This document shows positions 1-10,812 of a stretch of 64,000 nt of DNA, one piece after another (within the stretch, counting starts at the first letter, position 1; every line of letters starts with the position of its first letter). The position numbers and the translations under genes were made by a program. Source of the stretch: Streptomyces akebiae (lineage in GTDB: Bacteria > Actinomycetota > Actinomycetes > Streptomycetales > Streptomycetaceae); contig NZ_CP080647.1 of the NCBI RefSeq assembly GCF_019599145.1, positions 7,626,001 through 7,690,000 of the forward strand, written 5' to 3'. A model generated the notes under the pieces. That model was not told where the DNA came from. It saw only the letters and a program-made list of their open reading frames with translations, and did not search any database.

Positions 1-1215
1 CTCGGCCCGCTCCGGGGCGCGCCCCGGAGCGCCCCCCACCACCGTCTCCCGCCACAACTCGAACGCCGCCAGGAGCGCCGCCAGGACGAGGAGGCCGTTG
101 CGGACGAAGAGGAGCGTGACGCCCAGCCAGTCGCTGGCCACGACATGGCCGAACCAGATCGGGAACTCCAGGACGGTCACGAAGGACGCCACCAGGACCA
201 TGACCGCCGACGGCCCCATACGGCTCGCCCGGAAGCAGAGACAGACGGCGGCCAGGCCCACCAGCCACACCATGTACTGGGGGCTGATCACCCGACTCGT
301 GGCCGTGAACATCAGGACCCCCACGAACGCCGCGTCCGCGAGGCTGTGCGGCGCGAACCGCCGCGCCCGCACCCGCCACAGCAGCAGCCAGGCGAAGGCC
401 ACCCCGCTGAGCACCAGGGCCGCGTCGCTGACGACGTCGACGTGCGGGCCGAGGAACTCCACCGAGCCGTAGTTGAGCAGTACCTCCCCCTCCCAGCCGA
501 ACTGCCGGGCCACATGGAACACCAGCGCGCCCAGCGACTCCACCTCGGTGCCCCGGTCGCGCTGGAAGGTCAGGAAGGCGAAGGCGCCGGGCATGGCCAG
601 GGCGAAGCCGGCCGCCAGTGTGAGGCCGGTGGCCGCCGCCCAGGTCCAGGCGGCACGCCGGCGGGCGCCCAGGAGCAGCAGCGCCGGCCACACCTTCAGC
701 AGGGCCGCGAAGGCCGTCAGCGCCCCCATCGCGCGCGGATGGCGGCTGCCGGCCAGGAGGGCCGCGACCGCCACCGCCGTCACCATCACGTCGTACCGGG
801 CGTACACGGTCGGACCCAGCAGGGGCAGGCCCACCACCCACACCCGGGCGCCGCGCCAGGTCTTCCCGGGACGCGCGCCCGCGTGGAGGAGCAGCGCGAG
901 GACCCCGAGGTCGGCGAGGAAGGCGAGGACGAAGAAGGCCGACGCGTAGTCCAGGAAGGGCAGCAGCGCGGGGGAGAGGATCGCGAGGGCGGCGGCGGGC
1001 GGGTACTGCCAGGTGACGTCGTCCAGGGGATACGTTCCCGCACGCAGGGTCCCGTACCAGCCGTGGTAGATCACCGAGACGTCGCCGGTGACGTCCGGCC
1101 CCGGGAACACGAACACCTTGAAGACGAACAGCAGCAGGAGCAGCCGGCTCGCGCCCCAGAGGGTGAGCAGCCCGAACGGCAACCGTCGCGAGCCCGTCAT
1201 GTCCGTCTGAGCCAC
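1..1215 (-). CDS. Glycosyltransferase 87 family integral membrane mannosyltransferase (3' end cut by window)
   Basis: The reading frame is open from a GTG start to the window edge (405 codons) and is rich in hydrophobic segments, giving a polytopic membrane protein. An early luminal loop holds the Asp-rich stretch PGPDVTGDVSVIYHGWYGTL followed by YPLDDVTWQYPP, the pattern of GT87/DUF2029 polyprenyl-phosphomannose-dependent alpha-mannosyltransferases, which act on the outer membrane face. I chose GTG at 1215 because AGGGA lies 5 nt upstream; an internal ATG at 1200 has no good ribosome site. It diverges from the PimB-like mannosyltransferase, so both probably serve phosphatidylinositol mannoside or lipoglycan assembly (inference). 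The C-terminus lies outside the window. Confidence 0.72.
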   Translation of the reverse strand, partial: MAQTDMTGSRRLPFGLLTLWGASRLLLLLFVFKVFVFPGPDVTGDVSVIYHGWYGTLRAGTYPLDDVTWQYPPAAALAILSPALLPFLDYASAFFVLAFLADLGVLALLLHAGARPGKTWRGARVWVVGLPLLGPTVYARYDVMVTAVAVAALLAGSRHPRAMGALTAFAALLKVWPALLLLGARRRAAWTWAAATGLTLAAGFALAMPGAFAFLTFQRDRGTEVESLGALVFHVARQFGWEGEVLLNYGSVEFLGPHVDVVSDAALVLSGVAFAWLLLWRVRARRFAPHSLADAAFVGVLMFTATSRVISPQYMVWLVGLAAVCLCFRASRMGPSAVMVLVASFVTVLEFPIWFGHVVASDWLGVTLLFVRNGLLVLAALLAAFELWRETVVGGAPGRAPERAE

Positions 1216-1343
1216 GTGAGTCCCTGTCCGTCCGCGCGCTGGTTCGTGTTGGTGAGGGACATGATCCCCCGTCGGGCTGTGAGGCTGCCGTGAAGCATGG
1301 CCGGGGCGGTGGGGCGAGGGCCCGTTCGGTAGGGTCGGCGGCG

Positions 1344-2486
1344 ATGTACAAGACCCTGATCGTGACCAACGACTTCCCGCCCCGGCCCGGCGGCATCCAG
1401 GCGTTTCTGCACAACATGGCGCTGCGGCTGGACCCCGAGCGCCTCGTCGTCTACGCGTCGACGTGGAAGCGGAGCCGGGAGGGCGTGGAGGCGACGGCCG
1501 CCTTCGACGCCGAGCAGCCCTTCACCGTCGTCCGTGACCGGACGACCATGTTGCTGCCGACGCCCGCCGTCACCCGCCGCGCGGTCTCGTTGCTGCGCGA
1601 GCACGGTTGTACGTCGGTGTGGTTCGGCGCGGCGGCCCCCCTCGGCCTGATGGCCCCCGCGCTGCGTCGGGCGGGCGCGCGGCGGCTGGTGGCCACCACG
1701 CACGGCCACGAGGCGGGCTGGGCGCAGCTGCCCGCCGCCCGGCAGCTGCTGCGGCGCATCGGCGAGGGCACGGACACGATCACCTACCTGGGCGAGTACA
1801 CCCGCTCCCGGATCGCCACGGCCCTCACCCCGGACGCGGCCGGGCGGATGGTCCAGCTGCCGCCCGGCGTCGACGAGAAGACGTTCCACCCCGGCTCCGG
1901 CGGCGCCGACGTCCGCGCCGGGCTGGGCCTCACCGACCGCCCGGTCGTCGTCTGCGTCTCCCGGCTGGTGCCGCGCAAGGGGCAGGACACGCTGATCCGG
2001 GCGATGCCCGGCATCCTCGCGGCGGAGCCCGAGGCGGTGCTCCTGATCGTCGGCGGCGGACCGTACGAGAAGGAGCTGTGCCGGCTCGCCCACGAGACCG
2101 GGGTCGCCGGGTCCGTCCGCTTCACCGGCGCCGTCCCCTGGTCCGAGCTGCCCGCCCACTACGGCGCCGGTGACGTCTTCGCCATGCCGTGCCGCACCCG
2201 ACGGGGCGGTCTGGACGTCGAAGGGCTGGGGATCGTCTACCTGGAAGCCTCCGCCACCGGTCTGCCCGTCGTGGCGGGCGACTCCGGCGGCGCCCCCGAC
2301 GCCGTGCTCGACGGCGAGACCGGCTGGGTCGTACGGGGCGGCTCCTCGACGGACACCGCCGAACGCGTCGTCACCCTCCTCGGTGACCCGGAGCTCCGGG
2401 CCCGCATGGGACAGCGGGGACGGGAGTGGGTGGAGGAGAAATGGCGCTGGGACCAGTTGGCGGAGCGGCTGGAAGCCCTGTTGTGA
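1344..2486 (+). CDS. GDP-mannose-dependent GT4 glycosyltransferase, PimB-like
   Basis: A 380-residue GT-B fold protein. It opens with MYKTLIVTNDFPPRPGGIQ, the Gly-rich N-terminal loop of PimB-type alpha-(1-6)-phosphatidylinositol monomannoside mannosyltransferases. The C-terminal donor half contains VCVSRLVPRKGQDTLI and the E-x7-E type motif in EGLGIVYLEASATGLPVVAG. The family moves mannose from GDP-mannose to PI-mannoside on the cytoplasmic membrane face. The longer frame from 1290 starts with low-complexity residues, so ATG 1344 is preferred; a TAGGGT -10-like hexamer ends 8 nt upstream, so the mRNA may be leaderless. It diverges from the GT87 gene. The exact acceptor cannot be read from sequence. 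Confidence 0.85.
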   Translation: MYKTLIVTNDFPPRPGGIQAFLHNMALRLDPERLVVYASTWKRSREGVEATAAFDAEQPFTVVRDRTTMLLPTPAVTRRAVSLLREHGCTSVWFGAAAPLGLMAPALRRAGARRLVATTHGHEAGWAQLPAARQLLRRIGEGTDTITYLGEYTRSRIATALTPDAAGRMVQLPPGVDEKTFHPGSGGADVRAGLGLTDRPVVVCVSRLVPRKGQDTLIRAMPGILAAEPEAVLLIVGGGPYEKELCRLAHETGVAGSVRFTGAVPWSELPAHYGAGDVFAMPCRTRRGGLDVEGLGIVYLEASATGLPVVAGDSGGAPDAVLDGETGWVVRGGSSTDTAERVVTLLGDPELRARMGQRGREWVEEKWRWDQLAERLEALL

Positions 2487-4199
<1,713 letters not shown>

Positions 4200-4217
4200 C
4201 CGTCGTACGTGTCTGAA

Positions 4218-6014
4218 CTACTTCTGGTAGATCGCCTCGATCTCGTCCGCGTAGTCCTTCGCCACCACGTTGCGCTTGAGCTTCAAAGACGGCGTCAGGT
4301 GGCCCGACTCCTCCGTGAACTGGGAGGACAGAATGCGGAACTTCCGCACCGATTCCGCCTTCGACACCGCGGCGTTGCCGTCGTCGATCGCGGCCTGGAC
4401 GGCCGCGTTCAGATCGGCGTCCGCGCTCAGCGACGCCGCGGTGGAGCCCGCCGGCTTGCCGTGCTCGGCGGCCCAACGGCCCAGGAACTCCTCGTCGATG
4501 GTGACCAGCGCGCCGACGAACGGCCGTCCGTCACCCACCACCATGCACTCCGCGACCAGCGCGTGGGCGCGGATACGGTCCTCGATCACGGCCGGGGCGA
4601 CGTTCTTGCCGCCCGCGGTGACGATGATCTCCTTCTTGCGGCCGGTGATCCGGAGATAGCCGTCCTCGTCGAGGGTGCCGATGTCACCGGTGTGGAACCA
4701 GCCGTCGGCCAGCGCCTCCTCGGTCGCGCCCGGGTTGTTCCAGTACTCCTTGAACAGGTGCTCGCCGTGCAGCAGCACCTCCCCGTCGTCCGCGATCCGG
4801 ACGACGGACCCCGGCAGCGGCTGTCCGACCGTACCGATCTTCTGCCGGTCCCAGGGGTTGAACGCGGTCGCCGCGCAGGACTCGGTGAGACCGTAGCCCT
4901 CCAGGACCGTGAAACCGATGCCCCGGAAGAAGTGGCCCAGGCGCTCGCCCAGCGGGGCGCCGCCCGAGATCGCGAACTCGCCCTTGCCGCCGAGCACCGC
5001 GCGCAGCTTGCTGTAGACGAGCTTGTCGAACACCTTGTGCTTGATCTTCAGACCGAGGGCCGGGCCGGACGCGCTGTCCAGCGCCTTGCTGTACGCGATC
5101 GCCGTGTCCGCGGCCTTGTCGAAGATCTTGCCCTTGCCGTCCGCCTGCGCCTTGGCCCGCGCCGAGTTGTAGACCTTCTCGAACACCCGCGGCACACCGA
5201 GGATCAGCGTCGGACGGAAGGAGGCCAACTCGTCGGTGAGGTTCTTGATGTCCGGTACGGTGCCCAGCTTGATCGGCGCCATCATGGGCGCGACCTGCAC
5301 GAGCCGTCCGAAGACGTGCGCGAGCGGGAGGAAGAGCAGGACCGAGCACTCGCCCGTACGGAACAGGGGCCGCAGCCGCTCCACCACGTTCCCGCACTCG
5401 GCGAAGAAGCTGCGGTGGGTGAGCACGCACCCCTTCGGGCGGCCCGTGGTACCGGAGGTGTAGACGATGGTCGCCGGGTCGTCTGCCTTCGCCAGCGAAC
5501 TGCGCTCGTCGACGGCCGCGTCGGTGACGTCCTGGCCGAGGCGGCCCAACTCCTCCACCCCGCCGCCCTCGATCTGCCAGACGTGCTTCAACGCCGGCAG
5601 CCGGTCGCGCACCGACTCGACGGCGGCCGTGTGCCCGTCCAGTTCCACGATCATGGCGGTCGCGCCCGAGTCGGCGAGGATCCACTGCACCTGCTCCGGC
5701 GAGCTGGTCTCGTAGATCGGCACGGTGACCGCGCCGGCCGTCCAGATCGCGAAGTCCAGCAGAGTCCACTCGTAGCGGGTGCGGGACATCAGGCCGACCC
5801 GGTCGCCCGGCTGGACCCCGGCGGCGATGAGCCCCTTGGCCGCGGTGCGCACCTCGGCCAGGAACTGGACGGCGTTCACGTCCTGCCAGGCGCCGTCCAC
5901 CTTGCGGGCGATCACGGCGACATCGGGATGCTGCGCGGCGTTTCTGCGGACGATGTCGGTCAGATTGCCGTCCGTCGGGACCTCGTACAAAGCCGGAAGG
6001 CTGAACTCGCGCAA
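4218..6014 (-). CDS. fadD: Long-chain fatty acid-CoA ligase (AMP-forming)
   Basis: A 598-residue ANL-superfamily enzyme that activates long-chain fatty acids via acyl-AMP to acyl-CoA. The P-loop-like A3 motif YTSGTTGRPKGCVLTHRSF, the A5 motif GYGLTESCA, the A8 hinge HTGDIGTLDEDGYLRITGRKK and the C-terminal catalytic Lys region are all present, and the length matches the FadD15 subgroup. The start is TTG at 6014, read from GAGGAG 8 nt upstream. It is transcribed alone, away from the phosphoesterase gene. A palindrome with a TetR-operator look lies in its upstream region (6258-6269). Chain-length preference cannot be told from sequence. Confidence 0.93.
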   Translation of the reverse strand: MREFSLPALYEVPTDGNLTDIVRRNAAQHPDVAVIARKVDGAWQDVNAVQFLAEVRTAAKGLIAAGVQPGDRVGLMSRTRYEWTLLDFAIWTAGAVTVPIYETSSPEQVQWILADSGATAMIVELDGHTAAVESVRDRLPALKHVWQIEGGGVEELGRLGQDVTDAAVDERSSLAKADDPATIVYTSGTTGRPKGCVLTHRSFFAECGNVVERLRPLFRTGECSVLLFLPLAHVFGRLVQVAPMMAPIKLGTVPDIKNLTDELASFRPTLILGVPRVFEKVYNSARAKAQADGKGKIFDKAADTAIAYSKALDSASGPALGLKIKHKVFDKLVYSKLRAVLGGKGEFAISGGAPLGERLGHFFRGIGFTVLEGYGLTESCAATAFNPWDRQKIGTVGQPLPGSVVRIADDGEVLLHGEHLFKEYWNNPGATEEALADGWFHTGDIGTLDEDGYLRITGRKKEIIVTAGGKNVAPAVIEDRIRAHALVAECMVVGDGRPFVGALVTIDEEFLGRWAAEHGKPAGSTAASLSADADLNAAVQAAIDDGNAAVSKAESVRKFRILSSQFTEESGHLTPSLKLKRNVVAKDYADEIEAIYQK

Positions 6015-6257
6015 GACTGCTGCTCCTCATAGGGCGCCGGCGCCACGACTCTGTGTTGCTGCGACGGTGCGGTCCAAGGCTGGGCGAGCGCTCAGGTCCC
6101 GCGTGGTTCCTTGGGTCTGACTGGTTGAAAACCTGAGCACAACTGGACTGCCCGGACGTTACCCGTCGGTATGGCCTCTCCGCGAGGGGGGTCCGGTGAG
6201 ATGTTCTCCGCGTCACACATGGGGGCTCTCCCCGGGAAGAATAATCCCCTCACTTGC

Positions 6258-6269
6258 TGACTGGCCAGT
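6258..6269. promoter_or_regulatory. Palindrome TGACTGGCCAGT upstream of fadD (TetR-type operator candidate)
   Basis: The core ACTGGCCAGT (6260-6269) is a perfect 10-bp palindrome in the 313-bp divergent region between fadD and the phosphoesterase gene. It differs by one base from TGACTGGTCAGT in the palindrome at 42589-42602, upstream of a TetR-associated ABC operon. A shared regulator is an inference. The rest of this 313-bp region holds two short inverted G/C-rich stretches and no credible gene. Confidence 0.4.
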
Positions 6270-6327
6270 AACCGCACGTGCGACCGGCTCTGTTCACGTA
6301 TGCCGCACGCGCCTACGCTTGATCGTC

Positions 6328-7125
6328 ATGGCACGCACACCGGACGGTAACGGCAGAACGCGCATTCACGTGGTCAGCGACGTGCACGGCAACGCGCACG
6401 ACCTGGCCTCGGCGGGTGAGGGCGCCGACGCCCTGGTGTGCCTGGGCGATCTGGTTCTCTTCCTCGACTACGCCGATCACTCCCGCGGCATCTTCCCCGA
6501 CCTCTTCGGCGCCGAGAACGCCACCCGGCTCGTCGAACTGCGCACCGCCCGGCGGTTCGAGGAGGCGCGCGAACTCGGGGCCCGGCTCTGGGCCGGCGTG
6601 GGCGAGGACCGCTCCGCCGTGATCGAGAGGGCCGTCCGCAAGCAGTACGCCGAACTGTTCGCGGCCTTCCCCACACCGACGTACGCCACCTACGGCAACG
6701 TCGACATACCGAAACTGTGGCCCGAGTACGCGGGCCCGGGGACGACCGTGCTCGACGGCGAACGGGTGGAGATCGGCGGCCGGGTCTTCGGCTTCGTGGG
6801 CGGCGGTCTGCGCACCCCCATGCGGACCCCCTACGAGATCAGTGACGAGGAGTACGCGGCCAAGATCGAGGCGGTGGGAGAGGTGGACGTGCTCTGCACG
6901 CACATCCCGCCGGAGGTGCCCGAACTGATCTACGACACGGTGGCGCGCCGATTCGAGCGGGGGAGCCGGGCGCTGCTGGAGGCGATCCGCAGGACCCGCC
7001 CCCGGTACGCGCTGTTCGGGCACGTCCACCAGCCGCTGGCCCGGCGGATGCGGATCGGGGCGACGGAGTGCGTCAACGTCGGACACTTCGCGGGCAGCGG
7101 GAAGCCGTGGGCGCTGGAGTGGTGA
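6328..7125 (+). CDS. Calcineurin-like metallophosphoesterase
   Basis: A 265-residue cytoplasmic hydrolase. The motif series of the family appears in order: D-x-H in VVSDVHGNAHD, GD in CLGDLVLF, GN in TYGNVDIP (GNVD replaces the common GNHE), H in LCTHIPPEVPE and GHVHQP near the C-terminus. These bind two metal ions and cleave a phosphoester. The substrate is unknown. ATG 6328 is preferred over upstream in-frame codons because the D-x-H motif lies just after it and a -10-like TACGCT ends 8 nt upstream, suggesting a leaderless transcript. It is followed 107 bp later by the SRPBCC gene on the same strand. Confidence 0.82.
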   Translation: MARTPDGNGRTRIHVVSDVHGNAHDLASAGEGADALVCLGDLVLFLDYADHSRGIFPDLFGAENATRLVELRTARRFEEARELGARLWAGVGEDRSAVIERAVRKQYAELFAAFPTPTYATYGNVDIPKLWPEYAGPGTTVLDGERVEIGGRVFGFVGGGLRTPMRTPYEISDEEYAAKIEAVGEVDVLCTHIPPEVPELIYDTVARRFERGSRALLEAIRRTRPRYALFGHVHQPLARRMRIGATECVNVGHFAGSGKPWALEW

Positions 7126-7232
7126 ACGCCGGGTGGGGTGGCAAGGGTTCGGCGGGCGCGCGGTAGCCTTCACGCTGCACATACGTGCGCACCCACCTCC
7201 CTCACCGGACAGTCTCTGGAGGAGCCACGGCG

Positions 7233-7673
7233 ATGGCGGAATTCACGAGTTCGAGCATCACGATCGAGGCTGCGGCGGCCGACGTCATGGGAGTGATCGC
7301 CGACTTCGCCCGCTACCCGGACTGGACGGGCGAGGTGAAGGAGGCGGAGGTGCTGGAGACCGACGGCCAGGGCCGCGCCGAGCAGGTCCGGCTCGTCATG
7401 GACGCGGGCGCGATCAAGGACGATCAGACGCTGGCGTACACCTGGACCGGGGCGAACGAGGTCTCCTGGACACTGGTCAAGTCCCAGATGCTCCGCTCCC
7501 TCGACGGCTCCTACATCCTCAAGCCGGTGAGCGACTCGGTGACCGAGGTGACCTACCAGCTCACCGTCGACGTCAAGATCCCCATGCTCGGGATGATCAA
7601 GCGCAAGGCGGAGAAGGTCATCATCGACCGGGCGCTGGCGGGCCTGAAGAAGAGGGTGGAGTCCGGCGTGTAG
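7233..7673 (+). CDS. SRPBCC (START/Bet v1-like) family protein
   Basis: A 146-residue protein with the polyketide-cyclase/dehydrase family pattern: an N-terminal strand, then AAADVMGVIADFARYPDWTGEVKEAEVL (typical VxDFxxYPxW), alternating beta strands and a long C-terminal helix. The fold forms a hydrophobic pocket for lipids or other small apolar ligands. GGAGGAG lies 8 nt before ATG 7233, which fixes the start. It has no signal peptide. No ligand or reaction can be assigned; neighbouring lipid genes make a lipid ligand plausible. Confidence 0.8.
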   Translation: MAEFTSSSITIEAAAADVMGVIADFARYPDWTGEVKEAEVLETDGQGRAEQVRLVMDAGAIKDDQTLAYTWTGANEVSWTLVKSQMLRSLDGSYILKPVSDSVTEVTYQLTVDVKIPMLGMIKRKAEKVIIDRALAGLKKRVESGV

Positions 7674-7687
7674 TTTTTTTGCCCCTG

Positions 7688-7703
7688 ACGGGGCGCGCCC
7701 CGT
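7688..7703 (+). terminator. 16-bp G/C palindrome after the SRPBCC gene
   Basis: ACGGGGCGCGCCCCGT is a perfect palindrome 15 bp past the stop codon. It is preceded, not followed, by a T run (7675-7680), so it is not a canonical intrinsic terminator on either strand. U-less hairpins commonly end Streptomyces transcripts. Confidence 0.35.
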
Positions 7704-7859
7704 TGCCCCCGACTGCGGGCGGTCGTGCCGCTGGGGCGGCACGGGTGGGCGCAGGCGGCACCCGGTGAGCGCCGGTAAGCGTCCCCATCCCCGCTCAGCC
7801 CCAGCGTCGGGTGCCGACGTGGCGCCGGTCCCGGTCCCGCTGGGTTACCGTTCACCCCC

Positions 7860-9038
7860 ATGCGCACCATCCTGATCACCGGGCAAGGCGGCAGCGGCCG
7901 TACGACGGTCGCTGCGGCCACGGCGCTGGACGCGGCCCGCGCGGGCACCCGCGCGCTGGTCCTCAGCGCCGACCGCGCGGACGGGCTGGGCGCGGCCCTC
8001 GGCACGGCCACGGGACCGGAACCCGTGAAGGTGGCGCCGAACCTCACCGCCTGGCGCCCCGACGCCGCGGCCGGCTTCCGGGAGGACCTCGTCGCGTTCC
8101 AGGAGCGCGCCGCGTCCGTCCTCGACCTGCTGGGCGCGGGACGGCTGGACGCCGAGGAGCTCACGCCCCTGCCCGGCGCCGAGGAACTCGCCCTGCTGCG
8201 GGCGCTGCGCGACGCCGCGCTGTCGGAGGCGTACGACCTGCTCGTCGTCGATCTGCCCCCCGCACCACAGGCCCTCGCCCTGCTCGGTCTCCCCGAGGAG
8301 TTGCGGCGGTACCTGCGCCGGCTGCTCCCACCGGAGCGACAGGCGGCCCGTGCGCTGCGGCCGGTCCTCGGCCGGCTCGCCGGAGTGCCGATGCCCTCCG
8401 AGTGGCTGTACGAGACGGCCGCCCGCTGGGACGTCGAACTGGCCGCCGTCGCCGCGATCGTCGAGGACCCGGGGACGAGTGTGCGACTGGTCGCGGAGCC
8501 CGGTCCGGCCGGCGCCGACCAGATGCGCCTCGCGGGCGTCGGACTCGCCCTGCGGGCCCTCCCCGTCGACCTGCTGATCGCCAACCGCGTCCTGCCCCAG
8601 GGCACGCACGACACCTGGCTCGCCGGCCTCGTCGCCCAGCAGCGCAAGGCGTTGGAGGAGTGGGAGGAGCAGGGCGCGACCCGTCCCGTACGGGGCGTCG
8701 GCCACCTCGGACGCGACCCCCGCGGCCCCGACGACCTCGCCGCTCTCGGCGTACCCGGTACGGGTGACTCTCCCGCACGCGTCGTCTGGCCCGTCACCGA
8801 CAACCTCGGGGACGAGGGCGTGCTCGTGTGGCACATCCCGCTGCCCGGCGCGATACGGGACGAGCTGGATCTCATCCGGCGCGGCGACGAGTTGGTCGTC
8901 ACGGCGGGCCCGATGCGCCGTATCGTTCCGCTGCCGTCGGCACTGCGCCGCTGCACGGTCGACGGCGCGGCCCTGCGCGACGGCAGCCTGAGGATCCGAT
9001 TCGCGCCGGACCCGCAGTTGTGGCCCCGGACCCGGTGA
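7860..9038 (+). CDS. ArsA/GET3-like P-loop ATPase
   Basis: A 392-residue SIMIBI-class ATPase. It begins MRTILITGQGGSGRTTVAAA, a deviant Walker A in which the signature lysine is replaced (GQGGSGRTT), then has DLLVVDLPPAPQALALL at the Walker B position. The family couples ATP hydrolysis to client or anion handling; actinobacterial members come as paralogous pairs of unknown client. No membrane segment is seen. ATG 7860 is the first credible start. It is followed after 57 bp by the DUF5304 gene and then glkA, a gene order I recall from other Streptomyces. Whether it hydrolyses ATP is uncertain given Arg in place of the P-loop Lys. Confidence 0.7.
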   Translation: MRTILITGQGGSGRTTVAAATALDAARAGTRALVLSADRADGLGAALGTATGPEPVKVAPNLTAWRPDAAAGFREDLVAFQERAASVLDLLGAGRLDAEELTPLPGAEELALLRALRDAALSEAYDLLVVDLPPAPQALALLGLPEELRRYLRRLLPPERQAARALRPVLGRLAGVPMPSEWLYETAARWDVELAAVAAIVEDPGTSVRLVAEPGPAGADQMRLAGVGLALRALPVDLLIANRVLPQGTHDTWLAGLVAQQRKALEEWEEQGATRPVRGVGHLGRDPRGPDDLAALGVPGTGDSPARVVWPVTDNLGDEGVLVWHIPLPGAIRDELDLIRRGDELVVTAGPMRRIVPLPSALRRCTVDGAALRDGSLRIRFAPDPQLWPRTR

Positions 9039-9095
9039 ACCGCATACGGCCGTTCGGGTAACGTCGAAGGTACGAACCGTAGGCAGGAGCCCGCC

Positions 9096-9635
9096 ATGAG
9101 CGAAGAGCGCCCCACGTCCGACGCCGCTCGTGAGGACGCGGCCGCTCGCAGGGACGCGGCCGAGGAGGTACCGACGGCCGAGCGGGCACGCGAGAGCGAC
9201 CGTGTGCGCGCCACCGACGCCGACGCCTGGGCGACGGCGTGCGAGGAGGATCTGATCGCGGAGAAGGCCCGCCGTCGCGCCCGGTACGGGCCGCCCCCGG
9301 GCTCGGCCGCCGAGGAACTGCGCAAGCTGGTCGACACCGTCGCGGACAAGCTGTCCGGGCTGCAGTCGCCGCTGCTCGGCGCGGTCGCCGGCGGCGCGGC
9401 CCAGCAGATGGTCAACCAGGTCGTCCGACAGGCCAAGGCCGCCGTCGAACCCGTCATCGAACGCAACCCGGACGTCTTCGACCATCTCGCCGCCGCCGGC
9501 GGTGAACTCCTCGCCGCGTACCGCTCCGCCGTCGAGGCTCAGGAGCGCCGCTGGACGAACCGGGCCACCGGCCACCAGGGAGGCCGCGACCAGGGTGACG
9601 ATCCGGGGCCCGGGGAGCGCATCGACCTGGACTGA
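9096..9635 (+). CDS. DUF5304-type conserved hypothetical protein
   Basis: A 179-residue hydrophilic protein with an acidic/basic N-terminal third (about residues 1-60), a predicted helical core from about residue 68 (SAAEELRKLVDTVADKL, then an Ala/Gly-rich stretch and AKAAVEPVIERNPDVFDHL) and a charged tail. It resembles the actinobacterial DUF5304 family next to glucokinase. A ribosome site GGCAGGAG precedes ATG 9096. No catalytic motif is visible and no function can be given. Confidence 0.7.
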   Translation: MSEERPTSDAAREDAAARRDAAEEVPTAERARESDRVRATDADAWATACEEDLIAEKARRRARYGPPPGSAAEELRKLVDTVADKLSGLQSPLLGAVAGGAAQQMVNQVVRQAKAAVEPVIERNPDVFDHLAAAGGELLAAYRSAVEAQERRWTNRATGHQGGRDQGDDPGPGERIDLD

Positions 9636-9730
9636 CGGCGGGCCCGTCCGCCGGGCGGACGCCGGGAGTCCCGGGGCAGGGCCTCGGGTACGGTTGGCCG
9701 TAGCGGGGCTCGACCGAAACTGAGGGATTC

Positions 9731-10684
9731 ATGGGACTCACCATCGGCGTCGACATCGGCGGTACCAAGATCGCGGCCGGTGTGGTCGACGAGGAAGGCA
9801 ACATCCTCTCGACCCACAAGGTGCCGACCCCGGGCACGCCCGAGGGGATCGTGGACGCCATCGCCGCCGCCGTCGAGGGCGCGCGAGCCGGACACGAGAT
9901 CGTCGGTGTCGGCATCGGCGCGGCCGGCTATGTCAACCGTCAGCGGTCGACGGTCTACTTCGCCCCCAACATCGACTGGCGCAACGAGCCGCTCAAGGAG
10001 AAGGTCGAGGCCCGCGTGGGCCTGCCGGTCGTCGTGGAGAACGACGCCAACGCCGCCGCCTGGGGCGAGTACAAGTTCGGTGCGGGCAAGGGCCACCGCA
10101 ACGTCATCTGCATCACCCTCGGCACCGGTCTCGGCGGCGGCATCATCATCGGCAACAAGCTGCGCCGCGGGCACTACGGCGTGGCCGCCGAGTTCGGCCA
10201 CATCCGGATGGTCCCCGACGGCCTGCTGTGCGGCTGCGGCAGCCAGGGCTGCTGGGAGCAGTACGCCTCCGGCCGGGCCCTCGTCCGTTACGCCAAGCAG
10301 CGCGCCAACGCCACCCCGGAGAACGCGGAACTCCTCCTCGGCCTCGGCGACGGCACCCCGGACGGCATCGAGGGCAAGCACATCTCCATGGCCGCCCGCC
10401 AGGGCGACCCCGTCGCCGTCGACTCCTACCGCGAACTCGCCCGCTGGGCCGGCGCCGGCCTCGCCGACCTCGCCTCCCTCTTCGACCCCTCCGCCTTCAT
10501 CGTCGGCGGCGGCCTGTCGGACGAGGGCGAACTGGTCCTCGACCCCATCCGTAAGTCCTACAAGCGCTGGCTCGTGGGCGGCAACTGGCGCCCGGTCGCC
10601 GACGTCATCGCCGCCCGGCTGGGCAACGAGGCGGGCCTGGTGGGCGCGGCGGACCTGGCGAGAGAACCCGACCCGATCATGTAG
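9731..10684 (+). CDS. glkA: Glucokinase, ROK family
   Basis: A 317-residue protein, the same length as and nearly identical to S. coelicolor GlkA. It phosphorylates glucose with ATP and is central to glucose repression in Streptomyces. It shows the phosphate-binding loop VDIGGTKIAAGVVDEEG at the N-terminus, the catalytic Asp in VVENDANAAAWGEY, TLGTGLGGGIIIG, the ROK zinc motif GLLCGCGSQGCWEQYASG and EFGHIRM. The upstream AACTGAGGGATTC gives a fair ribosome site. A strong hairpin lies just after the stop, so transcription probably ends here. Confidence 0.96.
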   Translation: MGLTIGVDIGGTKIAAGVVDEEGNILSTHKVPTPGTPEGIVDAIAAAVEGARAGHEIVGVGIGAAGYVNRQRSTVYFAPNIDWRNEPLKEKVEARVGLPVVVENDANAAAWGEYKFGAGKGHRNVICITLGTGLGGGIIIGNKLRRGHYGVAAEFGHIRMVPDGLLCGCGSQGCWEQYASGRALVRYAKQRANATPENAELLLGLGDGTPDGIEGKHISMAARQGDPVAVDSYRELARWAGAGLADLASLFDPSAFIVGGGLSDEGELVLDPIRKSYKRWLVGGNWRPVADVIAARLGNEAGLVGAADLAREPDPIM

Positions 10685-10694
10685 CCGAGGGGCA

Positions 10695-10736
10695 CTTCCC
10701 GCGCCCCTGGCTTTTGTCCTTCAGGGGCGCGGGGAA
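10695..10736 (+). terminator. glkA terminator built from the Streptomyces GTTCCCCGCGCCCCT-type repeat
   Basis: Arms 10695-10709 and 10722-10736 pair over about 14 bp with one bulged G; the loop is 12 nt. The right arm (CAGGGGCGCGGGGAA) is the recurrent sequence seen again near 19437-19531 and 38494-38513. Confidence 0.75.
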
Positions 10737-10812
10737 CCGCGGGGGAAACCACGACGCACCTGTAGTCGCCAACGGACAAATGCCCCGAGCTCCTGGGCGT
10801 ATCTTGATCCTC

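Noticed and set aside
145..1293. Plus-strand 382-codon frame opposite the GT87 gene
   Set aside because: Its composition (His, Arg, Gln, Gly-rich, no hydrophobic core) is the usual antisense shadow of a GC-rich coding strand; the minus-strand frame encodes a clear membrane glycosyltransferase.
10685..10812. N-terminal extension of the EEP protein from 10714
   Set aside because: It would translate the glkA terminator hairpin; ATG 10813 gives the normal start just before the conserved SYNIR motif.
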